A DNA stretch of 64,000 bases from Salinispira pacifica (GTDB lineage: Bacteria; Spirochaetota; Spirochaetia; DSM-27196; Salinispiraceae): the NCBI RefSeq assembly GCF_000507245.1, contig NC_023035.1, positions 943,001 to 1,007,000 of the forward strand. The letters run 5' to 3'. The position numbers were made by a program, and so were the translations under genes. Shown one piece after another: positions 7,835-16,634 of this stretch. The notes under the pieces were generated by a model. That model worked only from the letters and a program-made list of their open reading frames with translations, had not been told where the DNA came from and searched no databases. The first letter of the stretch is position 1, and every line of letters starts with the position of its first letter.

Positions 7835-10800
7835 ATGAGCAATATTAAAAAACTTCTGATAAGTTTCACAGTCGCATTGATTCTCACTGCCTCTTTTTTG
7901 GTACTAGGCCAAACCGGTCTGTTTCAGAAAATCGAAACCGAATTTTACAATAACCGTGTCCTGGAAACAGTCGATGAATCTCTGAACGAAGTAAATGAAG
8001 TTTTTTCTCAATATGAAAACGGCATGCTTGAAAGGTTTCAGGAAATTCTTTCCGATGAATCTATCAGAAGCAGTTATGCCGTGAATCAGGTTCAGGCTGA
8101 TATTAATAGAAGAACCGAAATTATCCAAAACCTGATCCGGGATTATCCGGCATTTGTCAGTTTCCGGGTTTTCGATGATGATTTTTCCCAACTGCATTAT
8201 TCAAGTCGCCTTTCCGATATCCAATCCCGGGGAGCCTCAGGAATTCGGTACCTGCCGGTTGAACAGTTGGATATCAGCGTCGACAGCCTACGGGAACGTG
8301 CATCTGAAGTGGATCTGCAGTCAGATGCAGGAAAACGCCATATCAACAGCGAATTTCAACTCATTGAATATATGTTTCCTGTGTATAACAATGTTGATAT
8401 ATTCTCCGGCTACGCACTGGCCTCAATCAATACCAGTTCCCTCAATAACATACTCACGCGAAACAGACTGATCCCCTACGGACAGACGGTAAAAATCTTC
8501 CCCCCTGACGGGATGATACTGAATCCCCCCGAACAGTCTGAGAATCTTCTTTCAACTCTGGAAACGCGCTGGAATGCACTGATGACCCAAGAGGATATCA
8601 CCTTGAATATTCAAAACCAGGGTGATGTGCTTGTCCGCATTGCTGAGGGTGAAAACATCAGCAGCGTATCTTTGATCCCTCTGGATGAACTTGAGTTTAC
8701 ATCAGCAATGAAAATCTTTTTATCTGCTACGCTGTTCTTTACCGGGTTTCTTGTACTGCTGTTATTGCTGAACCTCAGACAGGACAGTGAAGTTGTTGTG
8801 CGTGACAGAGTCAAACGATTCCAATTGGATCTGCTGAAAGAAGCGGTGGATAAAAAAGGCAACGTGGATCTTCAGAAATGGCAGACAGAATTGAGAGTTC
8901 GCAAGGACGATCTGAAGAAGCAGCTCACCAAAGGAATTTCCGACAGGGATTCCCAGCGATACGGCGAACTCATCGACAGCAGCTGGGAAGATATCCTGGA
9001 TGTTCTGGGCAGCAGGCAAATGAACAACCAGCTGCAAAGCAGTGCAAATGTGAACTTCGACCCCGCTCATCTGGAACAACTTGTTGAGAATATCCTTGCC
9101 AGATTGGAGCATACTGGCATAAATCCGCAATATCTGGGCCGATCCCCCGGATCAACCCAGGGGGCTGACGCCGGGAAGCCCGCCCCGCCTTCTTCCGCCG
9201 CTCCAGACGACAAGCTGGAAGAAATATCCGAGGCCGCGGACGACTTGCAGCCGGTGGAAGACCTTGAGGCCGCGGACGATTTGCAGCCGGTGGAAGATCT
9301 TGAGGCCGCCGATGATCTCCAGCCTGTGGAAGACCTTGAAGCCGCGGATGATCTCCAACCGGTTCAAGAGCTCAGCGATGAAATCGGTGAAGAGAGCAGT
9401 GAAAAATCAGCGGAAGAGCCGACGGAGGTGTTGGAAGAAATTTCCGAGGCCGTGTCCCACGGTGAAACTGAACCCATGGACGATGCAGTTGCTCTGATGG
9501 ATGTGGAAGGCGAGGATTATGCCGATTCCGGCGGCGATGATGACGGGAACCATGGACGGTATGAGAAGTATCTTTCAGAAAGCGGAAAAGAAGGTGCTGA
9601 AGGACTCCCTGCCTCTGCTATGGCGGATTCCGGAGATGGAATCGAGGAGCTTGTCAGCGGAACTGACTTTGATTTTCAGGAAACTTTTTCAGAGGATGCC
9701 CTGAGTGATGATGCCGATTATACCGATGTTGAACCTGAAACCGAGACCATCTATATCGATGAAGATGTAGAATTTGAGCAGGATGCTCAGGAAGAATCTC
9801 CCCGATACTTTGCGGATGATTCCCAACTGCAAAGCAGCCCCATTGTTCAGGCATTTAATGTGGATGAAGCTTTGGATAATATTCGTCTGGAACTGCCGGA
9901 TATTGCAGAGTTTGATTTGGATATGAGGCCTTCGGAAGCCCAAAACCTTCTTGAACAGATGGGGGAGGATTCGGTGGCTCCTGCTCATGATGTAGTTTCA
10001 CTGAAAAGCCCTGCTGTATATCATGGTATTTCCAGTCTTAAAGAGGGTGAATACCGTATGTTCGGCTTCGGAGGTCAGTCGACCATAGCAGTTCTTGATC
10101 AGGCGGTTGAAGCGGAGATAATCGGGTATGTGACTGATTTTGAACCCGACGATTATGCCGAACTTGAAGATTTGGATGAACTCCGGGATGTGGAGGATAT
10201 ATACACCGATGGAGCCGGTCTTGGCCAGCCAGAAGAATTGGAGGACGTTGAAGACCTGGAAGACCTGGAAGACCTGGAAGATCTTGAAGATCTGGGGGGT
10301 GTACAGCCCGCCCCGGGAGATAATGGCGAAGTTGTACTTCGGGTGAGCCTTGAAGATTTGCTCATGGAACAACATAGCCGCAGTCGTTCCGGTCCTGCCA
10401 TTCGGGAGGATGCTGAAGGGACTCCGTATGTTTCCGATGAATTGTACAGTTCAGGAATTGCACCCGGGCGGAGAGACTTTAAGGACTTGGTGGATGAGAT
10501 TGTTGGTTCTGATACTTCAGAGGATGATTCTGACAGTGATGAGTCCATACATAAGATTCTCCAGGCCGAGGAGTTGGATTTAGATGATATGCTTTCCCAG
10601 GAGCGTATTTCAGAAGGCGGAGATGATTTTGCCGATAAAGCCTTTTACCACCACCGCTCCTCCGAGGGCAGTCTCAGCACCTCTGAAAGAGGAATCGAGT
10701 ACGACGATTTTGAGAAACAGTTCTCCAACCCTGCCAGTAAGAAACTTCGATCCATGATGAAGCTCACCAGACAGGTGAACGCCCAGTCTGCTGTAATCAT

Positions 10801-11101
10801 CGATATTGATGAGGATGCTGATTTGAGCAATTCCATTGGTTTCAGCAAGGCGGATTTTTCAAGGATTTCAGCTGTCGATATCAACACCATGAAGCAGGTG
10901 GCCTCAGATCAGGAAATGCTCTATGTGGGCTCGTCCCGGCTTCATTCTCAGTTTCCCCTTTTTGCTTCTCAGAAGGAAAGGATTGCAGGTGCGTTTTTTG
11001 CTCCAGTCCACTATCAGGGGAAAACACAGGTGATGGTGCTGGGGTTAACTCATCCGGTTGACGACGTAAATGAGTTTGTCAAACGCAATTTTATGGTATA
11101 A
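7835..11101 (+). CDS. Large acidic membrane-anchored protein with internal repeats, unknown function
   Basis: I do not recognise a named family. An N-terminal membrane helix (about 7-26) is followed by a ~260-residue extracytoplasmic region, a second membrane helix (about 292-313) and a long cytoplasmic part, a layout like sensory receptors. From about 430 to 960 the chain is strongly acidic and low in complexity. It holds four 12-residue repeats EAADDLQPVEDL (466-513, last copy altered) and a run of LED/VED triplets near 803-820. The last ~125 residues (FSNPASKKLRSMMKLTRQVNAQ onwards) look globular, possibly GAF-like, with MVLGLTHPVDDVNEFVKRNF at the end. No kinase, methyl-accepting or HAMP motif is obvious. 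The gene is transcribed alone from its own promoter and is followed 29 bases later by the acyltransferase gene. Confidence 0.85.
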   Translation: MSNIKKLLISFTVALILTASFLVLGQTGLFQKIETEFYNNRVLETVDESLNEVNEVFSQYENGMLERFQEILSDESIRSSYAVNQVQADINRRTEIIQNLIRDYPAFVSFRVFDDDFSQLHYSSRLSDIQSRGASGIRYLPVEQLDISVDSLRERASEVDLQSDAGKRHINSEFQLIEYMFPVYNNVDIFSGYALASINTSSLNNILTRNRLIPYGQTVKIFPPDGMILNPPEQSENLLSTLETRWNALMTQEDITLNIQNQGDVLVRIAEGENISSVSLIPLDELEFTSAMKIFLSATLFFTGFLVLLLLLNLRQDSEVVVRDRVKRFQLDLLKEAVDKKGNVDLQKWQTELRVRKDDLKKQLTKGISDRDSQRYGELIDSSWEDILDVLGSRQMNNQLQSSANVNFDPAHLEQLVENILARLEHTGINPQYLGRSPGSTQGADAGKPAPPSSAAPDDKLEEISEAADDLQPVEDLEAADDLQPVEDLEAADDLQPVEDLEAADDLQPVQELSDEIGEESSEKSAEEPTEVLEEISEAVSHGETEPMDDAVALMDVEGEDYADSGGDDDGNHGRYEKYLSESGKEGAEGLPASAMADSGDGIEELVSGTDFDFQETFSEDALSDDADYTDVEPETETIYIDEDVEFEQDAQEESPRYFADDSQLQSSPIVQAFNVDEALDNIRLELPDIAEFDLDMRPSEAQNLLEQMGEDSVAPAHDVVSLKSPAVYHGISSLKEGEYRMFGFGGQSTIAVLDQAVEAEIIGYVTDFEPDDYAELEDLDELRDVEDIYTDGAGLGQPEELEDVEDLEDLEDLEDLEDLGGVQPAPGDNGEVVLRVSLEDLLMEQHSRSRSGPAIREDAEGTPYVSDELYSSGIAPGRRDFKDLVDEIVGSDTSEDDSDSDESIHKILQAEELDLDDMLSQERISEGGDDFADKAFYHHRSSEGSLSTSERGIEYDDFEKQFSNPASKKLRSMMKLTRQVNAQSAVIIDIDEDADLSNSIGFSKADFSRISAVDINTMKQVASDQEMLYVGSSRLHSQFPLFASQKERIAGAFFAPVHYQGKTQVMVLGLTHPVDDVNEFVKRNFMV
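9230..9373 (+). repeat. Four 36-bp tandem repeats inside the acidic protein gene
   Basis: Four in-frame units start at 9230, 9266, 9302 and 9338. Each encodes EAADDLQPVEDL; the fourth ends QPVQEL. The copies differ mainly at synonymous positions (gac/gat, ttg/ctc), so the repeat is kept at protein level and is not a very recent duplication. Confidence 0.9.
10241..10294 (+). repeat. Six 9-bp tandem repeats (E-D-L/V)
   Basis: Six consecutive nine-base units encode EDV then five EDL triplets. Units two to four are identical (GAAGACCTG), a pattern prone to slippage in steps of nine bases that keep the frame. Confidence 0.9.
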
Positions 11102-11130
11102 TCGAACTCAATTAAATATTTGAGGTCATT

Positions 11131-12333
11131 ATGCAGAAAACATGTCGACGTTTTTTAATTCAAAAACTGAGTTATATACTAATCCGCCCCTTCGCCTGGC
11201 TGTTTTTTATTACCCGATACCGGGTCAAGTTTGAAATACCCCCTGAAATCAGAGATCTGAAAGGTTCATATGTTCTGCTGGGTAACCATGTGAATAAATG
11301 GGATCCGTTTATCGCAACTATCGGCCTGAAACGATTGGTGAACTTTATCGCATCAGATTTCGTTTTCCGGAAACCCTTTCTCGCCTGGCTGTTGGGGTTG
11401 CTGGGGGCGGTACCGAAGGTAAAGTTTCGATCAGATATGGGGTCTCTCCGCACGTTGATGGATGTGCGAAGCTGCGGGGGCATTATCGGAATCTTTCCCG
11501 AGGGCCACACCAACTGGTCGGGCAAAACCATGGAGATAACCCCTTCAACGGGAAAACTCCTCCGCCTTCTCAGAGCGCCGGTGGTAGCCGTGAACATACA
11601 GGGCGGCTATATTTCCGAACCCCGCTGGCATAGAGGTATTCTCGCACCGGGAATAGTGATGAAGTTTTCCCTTCTCTTTACTGAGAATGAGGTCCGAAGT
11701 CTCAGCATTGCACAGCTGAATGCCCGTTTGCAAATTGCTTTGGAACATAACGAGTGGGATTACCTCAGAGAACATCCCAGGGAGCTTCCGGCTGTGGACA
11801 GGGCGAGGGGTATTGAGCATGCGGTGTTCATATGCCCGGACTGCGGTTCCATCGGCAGTCTTCGAAGCCGGAATAATTCCCTCAGGTGCACGGTGTGCTC
11901 AGGTGAGTTGGAGATTAATCGTTATGGGTTTCCATCCGAAGCAACGTTTCAAAACAGTTTTCCCGATATTGCCCTGTGGGATCAATGGCAGCAGGACAGG
12001 CTAATTTCACTTATATCAGGCCAAACAGGACAGGCCATTTTTGAAGACGGACCAGCACGTTTTGCCTACGCCCCTGATGGTAAAACTTTCAGCCGGTTTT
12101 CCCGGTGGGGTACCCTGAAATTCAGCGGAACATCCCTTGTTTTACACGGGGAGGAGTCAATTGAGTATGAGATCCGGACTCTCTCCGGAATCGGGGTGCA
12201 GAACAGTGAGCAGCTGGAATTTTATGTGAATAATACTCTGACCACCATCGAATTCAAAGAGGATTTTGTATCTCCCTATAAGTGGCTATCAGCACTGAAC
12301 CATGCACAGGTATTCCTGGGTGAAGAGGAGTAG
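11131..12333 (+). CDS. PlsC-like 1-acyl-glycerol-3-phosphate acyltransferase family protein with zinc ribbon
   Basis: The N-terminal ~220 residues are an LPLAT/PlsC domain, which transfers acyl groups to a lysophospholipid or similar acceptor at the inner membrane. The catalytic H-x4-D is NHVNKWD (His53, Asp58), and the acceptor-binding FPEGHTNW motif is present. A hydrophobic segment at 13-28 would anchor it. Unusually, a four-cysteine zinc ribbon follows (Cys235, Cys238, Cys253, Cys256) and then a ~130-residue C-terminal domain with a WGTLKFSGTSLVLHGEES segment. Family PlsC proteins are about 240 residues, so this one is a multidomain variant. The ATG at 11131 follows TTGAGGTCATT. The substrate is unknown. 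Confidence 0.8.
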   Translation: MQKTCRRFLIQKLSYILIRPFAWLFFITRYRVKFEIPPEIRDLKGSYVLLGNHVNKWDPFIATIGLKRLVNFIASDFVFRKPFLAWLLGLLGAVPKVKFRSDMGSLRTLMDVRSCGGIIGIFPEGHTNWSGKTMEITPSTGKLLRLLRAPVVAVNIQGGYISEPRWHRGILAPGIVMKFSLLFTENEVRSLSIAQLNARLQIALEHNEWDYLREHPRELPAVDRARGIEHAVFICPDCGSIGSLRSRNNSLRCTVCSGELEINRYGFPSEATFQNSFPDIALWDQWQQDRLISLISGQTGQAIFEDGPARFAYAPDGKTFSRFSRWGTLKFSGTSLVLHGEESIEYEIRTLSGIGVQNSEQLEFYVNNTLTTIEFKEDFVSPYKWLSALNHAQVFLGEEE

Positions 12334-12367
12334 GCAGGTGCAGGGGCAGACATGGTAGATTTTCCTT

Positions 12368-12385
12368 CACTGCCGAATGGCAGTG
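12368..12385. terminator. Small hairpin between convergent genes
   Basis: CACTGCC and GGCAGTG form a seven-pair stem with a GAAT loop, right after the stop of the minus-strand membrane protein gene and 35 bases after the acyltransferase stop. The following T content is poor on both strands, so terminator activity is uncertain. Confidence 0.35.
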
Positions 12386-12901
12386 TTATGTTTCATCATG
12401 TGCAGGGCGATTACTGCTGACATCCTCTTGTTCACCCAGCCGGGATGAGAGGTAGGAGATAATTGCCGACCTGCCTTCCAGGGTTTTCTTTTCAAATCCG
12501 GGAAGGGGGGCGATTTCCTGTACCAGCCGGTCAAAGTTGTGGAAATCGTTGGGAATGGTCAGAAGCTGATCATCATTCTCACAGTAAATATACAGCATTT
12601 TTCCCTGTTTCCCCTGGGCGAGGCCGCAGTGACTGATATCGGATTTGGTCATTCGAATTTCTGATCCGTTTGAAGTTTTACAGATGATTTTGTCTTCAGT
12701 GGTTTCCACATAGCTTTTTTTATGCTGCATGAAATATCTGAAAAGCAGAAAGGCTCCGGCCAGAGAGAGAAGCCCGAAAAGAAGGCCGGACTCGCCTCCC
12801 AGGGCGACAAGAAGAGTAAATGCCGTACTGATAAGGATAACCATGACTGCCACTGTGAGAATCGCACGAGGGTTCCCACTCACTTTAAATCTGTATACCA
12901 T
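12386..12901 (-). CDS. Small inner-membrane protein with two membrane helices, unknown function
   Basis: The 171-residue product has two closely spaced hydrophobic helices (about residues 15-34 and 39-58), then a soluble ~100-residue part with a PH-like feel (KKSYVETTEDKIICKTSNGSEIRMTKSDISHCGL). The C-terminus is polar. Similar two-helix plus PH-type architectures exist in many bacteria, but I cannot name a family. The start ATG at 12901 lacks a clear ribosome-binding site, so the N-terminus is uncertain. It is divergent from rnhA, with 47 bases between them, and convergent with the acyltransferase gene. Confidence 0.7.
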   Translation of the reverse strand: MVYRFKVSGNPRAILTVAVMVILISTAFTLLVALGGESGLLFGLLSLAGAFLLFRYFMQHKKSYVETTEDKIICKTSNGSEIRMTKSDISHCGLAQGKQGKMLYIYCENDDQLLTIPNDFHNFDRLVQEIAPLPGFEKKTLEGRSAIISYLSSRLGEQEDVSSNRPAHDET

Positions 12902-12948
12902 GGCTTCACATATTAATCACTTCAGGAATAGGATACAAGAGTAACAGT

Positions 12949-13386
12949 ATGAAAACAGAAATATTCACCGATGGAGGCTGCATCGGAAACCCCGGCCCGG
13001 GGGCCTGGGCATTCGTCATCGACCTGCCGGATTCCCCCATAGAAGATTCCGGTTTCGATCCGGATACCACCAACAATAGAATGGAACTTCAGGCGGTTAT
13101 CAGAGCCCTTGACTACTGCAGAGTGCACCAGATTGATCAGGTGCGGATCCACACTGATTCACAGTATGTGAAAAACGGAATTTCCGACTGGATTCATAAC
13201 TGGAAGCGCCGGGGCTGGCTTACCGCCGCAAAGAAGCCAGTGAAAAATCGGGATCTCTGGATGACCCTTGATGAGGTGAACGGCCATGTTCAGCCTGAAT
13301 GGAGGTGGGTCAAGGGCCATGCCGGAATTGAACTCAACGAACGCTGTGATCAACTGGTACAGCAATGTATCGCTGCAAATCGCTGA
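12949..13386 (+). CDS. rnhA: Ribonuclease HI
   Basis: RNase HI cuts the RNA strand of RNA-DNA hybrids, removing primers and R-loops. The 145-residue protein has the usual length and the full catalytic set: Asp8 (FTDGG), Glu46 (NNRMELQAV), Asp70 (HTDSQYV), His124 (KGHAG) and Asp134 (NERCDQL). The basic handle region WIHNWKRRGWLTAAKKPVKN is also present, which many short RNase H versions lack. It stands alone, with about 200 bases before the comM-like gene. Confidence 0.95.
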   Translation: MKTEIFTDGGCIGNPGPGAWAFVIDLPDSPIEDSGFDPDTTNNRMELQAVIRALDYCRVHQIDQVRIHTDSQYVKNGISDWIHNWKRRGWLTAAKKPVKNRDLWMTLDEVNGHVQPEWRWVKGHAGIELNERCDQLVQQCIAANR

Positions 13387-13599
13387 CTGACTTCCTCCGG
13401 ACGCATGCCGGGGGCAGACCATCCTTCCGCATCTGTTTTCCCCTCCCATCGATGTTCCCTTCCTATCGATTTTCCAAAGCGTGCAATCAGGGGAAGTCTT
13501 TTTCCGGTTAATGCTGTGAGGGTCCGTCACATGCCGAGGGTTGCATTTCACTCCCTGATATTGTAAAGCGGGCGGACGCTGAATGACGGGGGGTGATGG

Positions 13600-15189
13600 A
13601 TGGAGATTTTCAGTTTTTCCTCCACCGGCTATGAGGGAAAAATAGTCCAGGTGGAATGTGATATTCAGCCGGGACTTCCCAGCTTCACCATTGTAGGCCT
13701 GCCGGATTCCGCAGTGAAGGAGAGCAGGGAGCGTGTGCGTGCTGCCCTGGGTAGTCTCGGATGGAGATTCCCTCAAAAGAGAATATTGATCAACCTCAGT
13801 CCCTGCGATGTGAAAAAGATGGGCAGCGGATACGATTTCGCCGTGGCAATGGCGATTCTCAAGACTTCAGGGCAGATACGTAAGTGCTTTGAGAACGAGC
13901 GCTGGCTTTTTTGCGGAGAACTGGGGCTTACCGGGCTGTTGCGTTCATCCCGGGACGATCTCGCCGCCCTGCTGTCATCCCAGGCTCAGGCATTTCATCG
14001 GATATGCATTCCCCGTGAATCTTTGGAACGGGCTTCGGCGCTGAACATAACCGGCCTGCCTCTTACAGGCATGGAAAACCTGGAGGATGCCCTGCAGCCG
14101 GATTCAGCACCGGAGGGCTACGATTCGGACCCCGGCGCCGAACCCCGCATGGTGCAGTGCCGCGCTGCCTCGGCCGATCATATTGAGCCGGAGCTTTTCT
14201 CCCCTCTTCTCCGACTGAAGCTGGCTGTCTGTGCCGCAGGAATGCATAATCTCCTTCTGTATGGTGCGCCGGGGTCGGGGAAGACAACTGCCGTACGCTA
14301 TCTTTCCCGTCTCATGCCTCCTGCTCCGGGGGACCTGGTTCGGGAGCAGATGAAGATTCATCTGCGGAATTCGGATGCTCAATTCGGTACAACTGAAGAA
14401 TGCGGGAACTGTTTCCGTGAACCTCATCACAGCAGTTCAGCTCAGGGCCTGCTGGGAGGCGGCCGTTCCCTTGGACCGGGAGAAATATCTTTGGCCCATG
14501 GAGGAATTCTTCTGCTGGATGAGGCCCCTGAATTTCACAGAAACGTACTCCAGAATCTCCGTGAACCCATGGAACAGGGCCGCATACGGGTGGTGCGGGC
14601 GGAGAGCAGCAGCATGTATCCCTGTGTGGCCGTGTATGCGTTTACCATGAATGTCTGTCCCTGCGGAAACCGGGGGCGCAATGATGCGCTGTGTCTGTGC
14701 AGTGACCGTCAGCTCCACGGATACTGGAGCCGGCTTGGGGGGGCGGTGTATGACCGTATAGAACTGCGCCATTATTTCAGTTCAGCCGGGGAGGCGGATT
14801 TCAGCCGAGCTGATGAGATTCTTGATGCCCTGGCTTTACCCCGGGATGAACAGCAACTTGCAGCCAGAATCCGTCTTGCAAGGGATCGCCAGCTGGAAAG
14901 AACAGGTAAAGGGTATTTCAACGGATATGCCGGCTGGGTGGATATACAGAAGCCTGAGAATCTTTCCCCTGAAGGCAGGAAGGTGTTCTCTGAAATGAAG
15001 AAAAACGGCGCCCTCAGTTCCCGCAGAGCCCTGAACCTGCTGCGAATCAGCCTGACCCTTCGGGATCTGGCTCCCGAATCCGGCAAACCGGGAATAAATT
15101 CTGCTCAGTATGGCAGGGAAGTGGACAAAAGCCATATCAGCATGGCCAAAACCCTGCTGGAGCCCCAGGCATTTTCGGAATTTCTTTAA
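13600..15189 (+). CDS. comM: ComM/YifB family Mg-chelatase-like AAA+ ATPase
   Basis: ComM-type helicases promote branch migration during natural transformation in some bacteria. The 529-residue protein has the N-terminal ChlI-like domain (VECDIQPGLPSFTIVGLPDSAVKESRERV). A Walker A GAPGSGKT follows at 222-229, then a Walker B-like LLLDEAPEF near 305 and a cysteine-bearing segment (MNVCPCGNRG). The C-terminal domain is the family type (NGALSSRRALNLLRISLTLRDLA). Length matches YifB (about 500). GGGGGGTG precedes the ATG. Role in DNA uptake here is not established. Confidence 0.9.
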   Translation: MEIFSFSSTGYEGKIVQVECDIQPGLPSFTIVGLPDSAVKESRERVRAALGSLGWRFPQKRILINLSPCDVKKMGSGYDFAVAMAILKTSGQIRKCFENERWLFCGELGLTGLLRSSRDDLAALLSSQAQAFHRICIPRESLERASALNITGLPLTGMENLEDALQPDSAPEGYDSDPGAEPRMVQCRAASADHIEPELFSPLLRLKLAVCAAGMHNLLLYGAPGSGKTTAVRYLSRLMPPAPGDLVREQMKIHLRNSDAQFGTTEECGNCFREPHHSSSAQGLLGGGRSLGPGEISLAHGGILLLDEAPEFHRNVLQNLREPMEQGRIRVVRAESSSMYPCVAVYAFTMNVCPCGNRGRNDALCLCSDRQLHGYWSRLGGAVYDRIELRHYFSSAGEADFSRADEILDALALPRDEQQLAARIRLARDRQLERTGKGYFNGYAGWVDIQKPENLSPEGRKVFSEMKKNGALSSRRALNLLRISLTLRDLAPESGKPGINSAQYGREVDKSHISMAKTLLEPQAFSEFL

Positions 15190-15253
15190 AACCCCAGGGG
15201 TAACTGAACAGATCCCCATAGGAAAATGATCTTCTCTTTTGTATATTATTCCT

Positions 15254-16510
15254 ATGAGGAAGAAGGATTTACGACAAAACATCATGCTGGTGCTTCTGGG
15301 CGGGATGCTTACCCTGATCCTGGCCCTGGGCTTCGGGCTCATCAACCTGCCGTGGCTGAACCGGGACGAACCGGTAACTATCGCCCGGGATGGGACGGAA
15401 ACAGAGGGGAAATCCGTTCAGGGAATTCAGCCTGTGCTGGATCTGCAAAGCGATGACCCGTATATCAGGCCGGCGTTCGACGGAAGTGAGTCCCTCACTG
15501 AAGATGAATATAACAATATTCAGGTATATCAGATGAGGAATGAGGCGGTGGTAAACGTCAGCACCGAAGTGATTTCCTACTCATTCTTCTTCGAACCGGT
15601 TCCCCAGGAAGGGAGTACCGGCAGCGGCAGCATCATAGACAAACGGGGATATGTACTCACAAACGTACATGTCATTGAAGATGCGGTGGCCGTCTATGTC
15701 ACCCTTTCCGACGGCGAAAGGGTTGAGGCGGAAATCGTGGGAAGCGATCCGGAAAATGATCTGGCGGTTCTTAAATTCGATCCGGGCGACAGAGATCTGC
15801 AGACAATTCCCCTGGGAGATTCGTCGGAACTCAGGGTAGGGCAGAAGGTTCTCGCCATCGGAAATCCTTTCAGTTTTGATCGAACCCTCACCACCGGAGT
15901 AATTTCCGGTCTGGGACGACCCATCCAGAATTCAAACGGTACCATCATTCAGGGAATGATTCAGACGGATGCTTCCATTAATCCGGGTAATTCCGGAGGT
16001 CCGCTGCTGAATTCTTCCGGCAGTCTTATCGGTGTAAATACCATGATTTATTCGCCCAGCGGCGGAAGCGTGGGAGTGGGATTTGCCGTTCCCATTAATA
16101 CGGTGCGAAGGGTGCTTCCCGATCTTCTGGAATACGGTCAGGTGAACCGGGGCTGGCTCGACATTAACCCCATCCAGCTTTTTCCCGAACTGGTGAGCTA
16201 TGCGGATTTGCCGGTGGACCGGGGAATTCTGATCAGCAGAATAGATTCCGGAGGCGAAGCGGCTGAAGCCGGACTCCGGGGCGGCAGCAGAAACAACGCT
16301 GTACGGTACGGAAATACCATTATTTATCTTGGCGGGGATGTTATCGTTGAAATAGACGGAACCCCCACCTATACAATCGCCCATCTCTACGAAGCGCTGG
16401 AGGATAACCGGCCCGGGGATGTGGTGGATGTGGTGTACTACCGCGGCGGCCGCCGGAGGGAAACACAGGTTGAGCTGATAAAGCGCCCGGAACAGTTTCT
16501 GCTGAACTGA
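15254..16510 (+). CDS. htrA: HtrA/DegP-type periplasmic serine protease
   Basis: HtrA proteases degrade misfolded envelope proteins. The ~418-residue product has an N-terminal membrane helix (about 8-30) that anchors or exports it. The trypsin-like domain carries His139 (LTNVHVIED), Asp169 (ENDLAVLKF) and Ser247 in NPGNSGGP. A single PDZ domain follows (about 310-410, GILISRIDSGGEAAEAGL). One PDZ suggests a DegS-like rather than a two-PDZ DegP layout. A longer frame exists from TTG 15239, but ATG 15254 gives the natural MRKKDLRQN start; no strong ribosome-binding site is visible for either. A terminator follows directly. Confidence 0.93.
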   Translation: MRKKDLRQNIMLVLLGGMLTLILALGFGLINLPWLNRDEPVTIARDGTETEGKSVQGIQPVLDLQSDDPYIRPAFDGSESLTEDEYNNIQVYQMRNEAVVNVSTEVISYSFFFEPVPQEGSTGSGSIIDKRGYVLTNVHVIEDAVAVYVTLSDGERVEAEIVGSDPENDLAVLKFDPGDRDLQTIPLGDSSELRVGQKVLAIGNPFSFDRTLTTGVISGLGRPIQNSNGTIIQGMIQTDASINPGNSGGPLLNSSGSLIGVNTMIYSPSGGSVGVGFAVPINTVRRVLPDLLEYGQVNRGWLDINPIQLFPELVSYADLPVDRGILISRIDSGGEAAEAGLRGGSRNNAVRYGNTIIYLGGDVIVEIDGTPTYTIAHLYEALEDNRPGDVVDVVYYRGGRRRETQVELIKRPEQFLLN

Positions 16511-16518
16511 CGCAACAT

Positions 16519-16557
16519 ACCCGGCGGCTGTTGTACGCAGTCTGCGCCGGGTTTTTT
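16519..16557 (+). terminator. Rho-independent terminator after htrA
   Basis: ACCCGGCG (16519-16526) pairs with CGCCGGGT (16545-16552) and is followed by a run of six T residues. It lies nine bases after the htrA stop. Confidence 0.85.
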
Positions 16558-16634
16558 CGGTAATCTGGGCCGTAGGTGCAAAAACACCGGCACGGAGTGA
16601 ACACCAAACTACATCGGGAAACGCGGGGAAGTGA

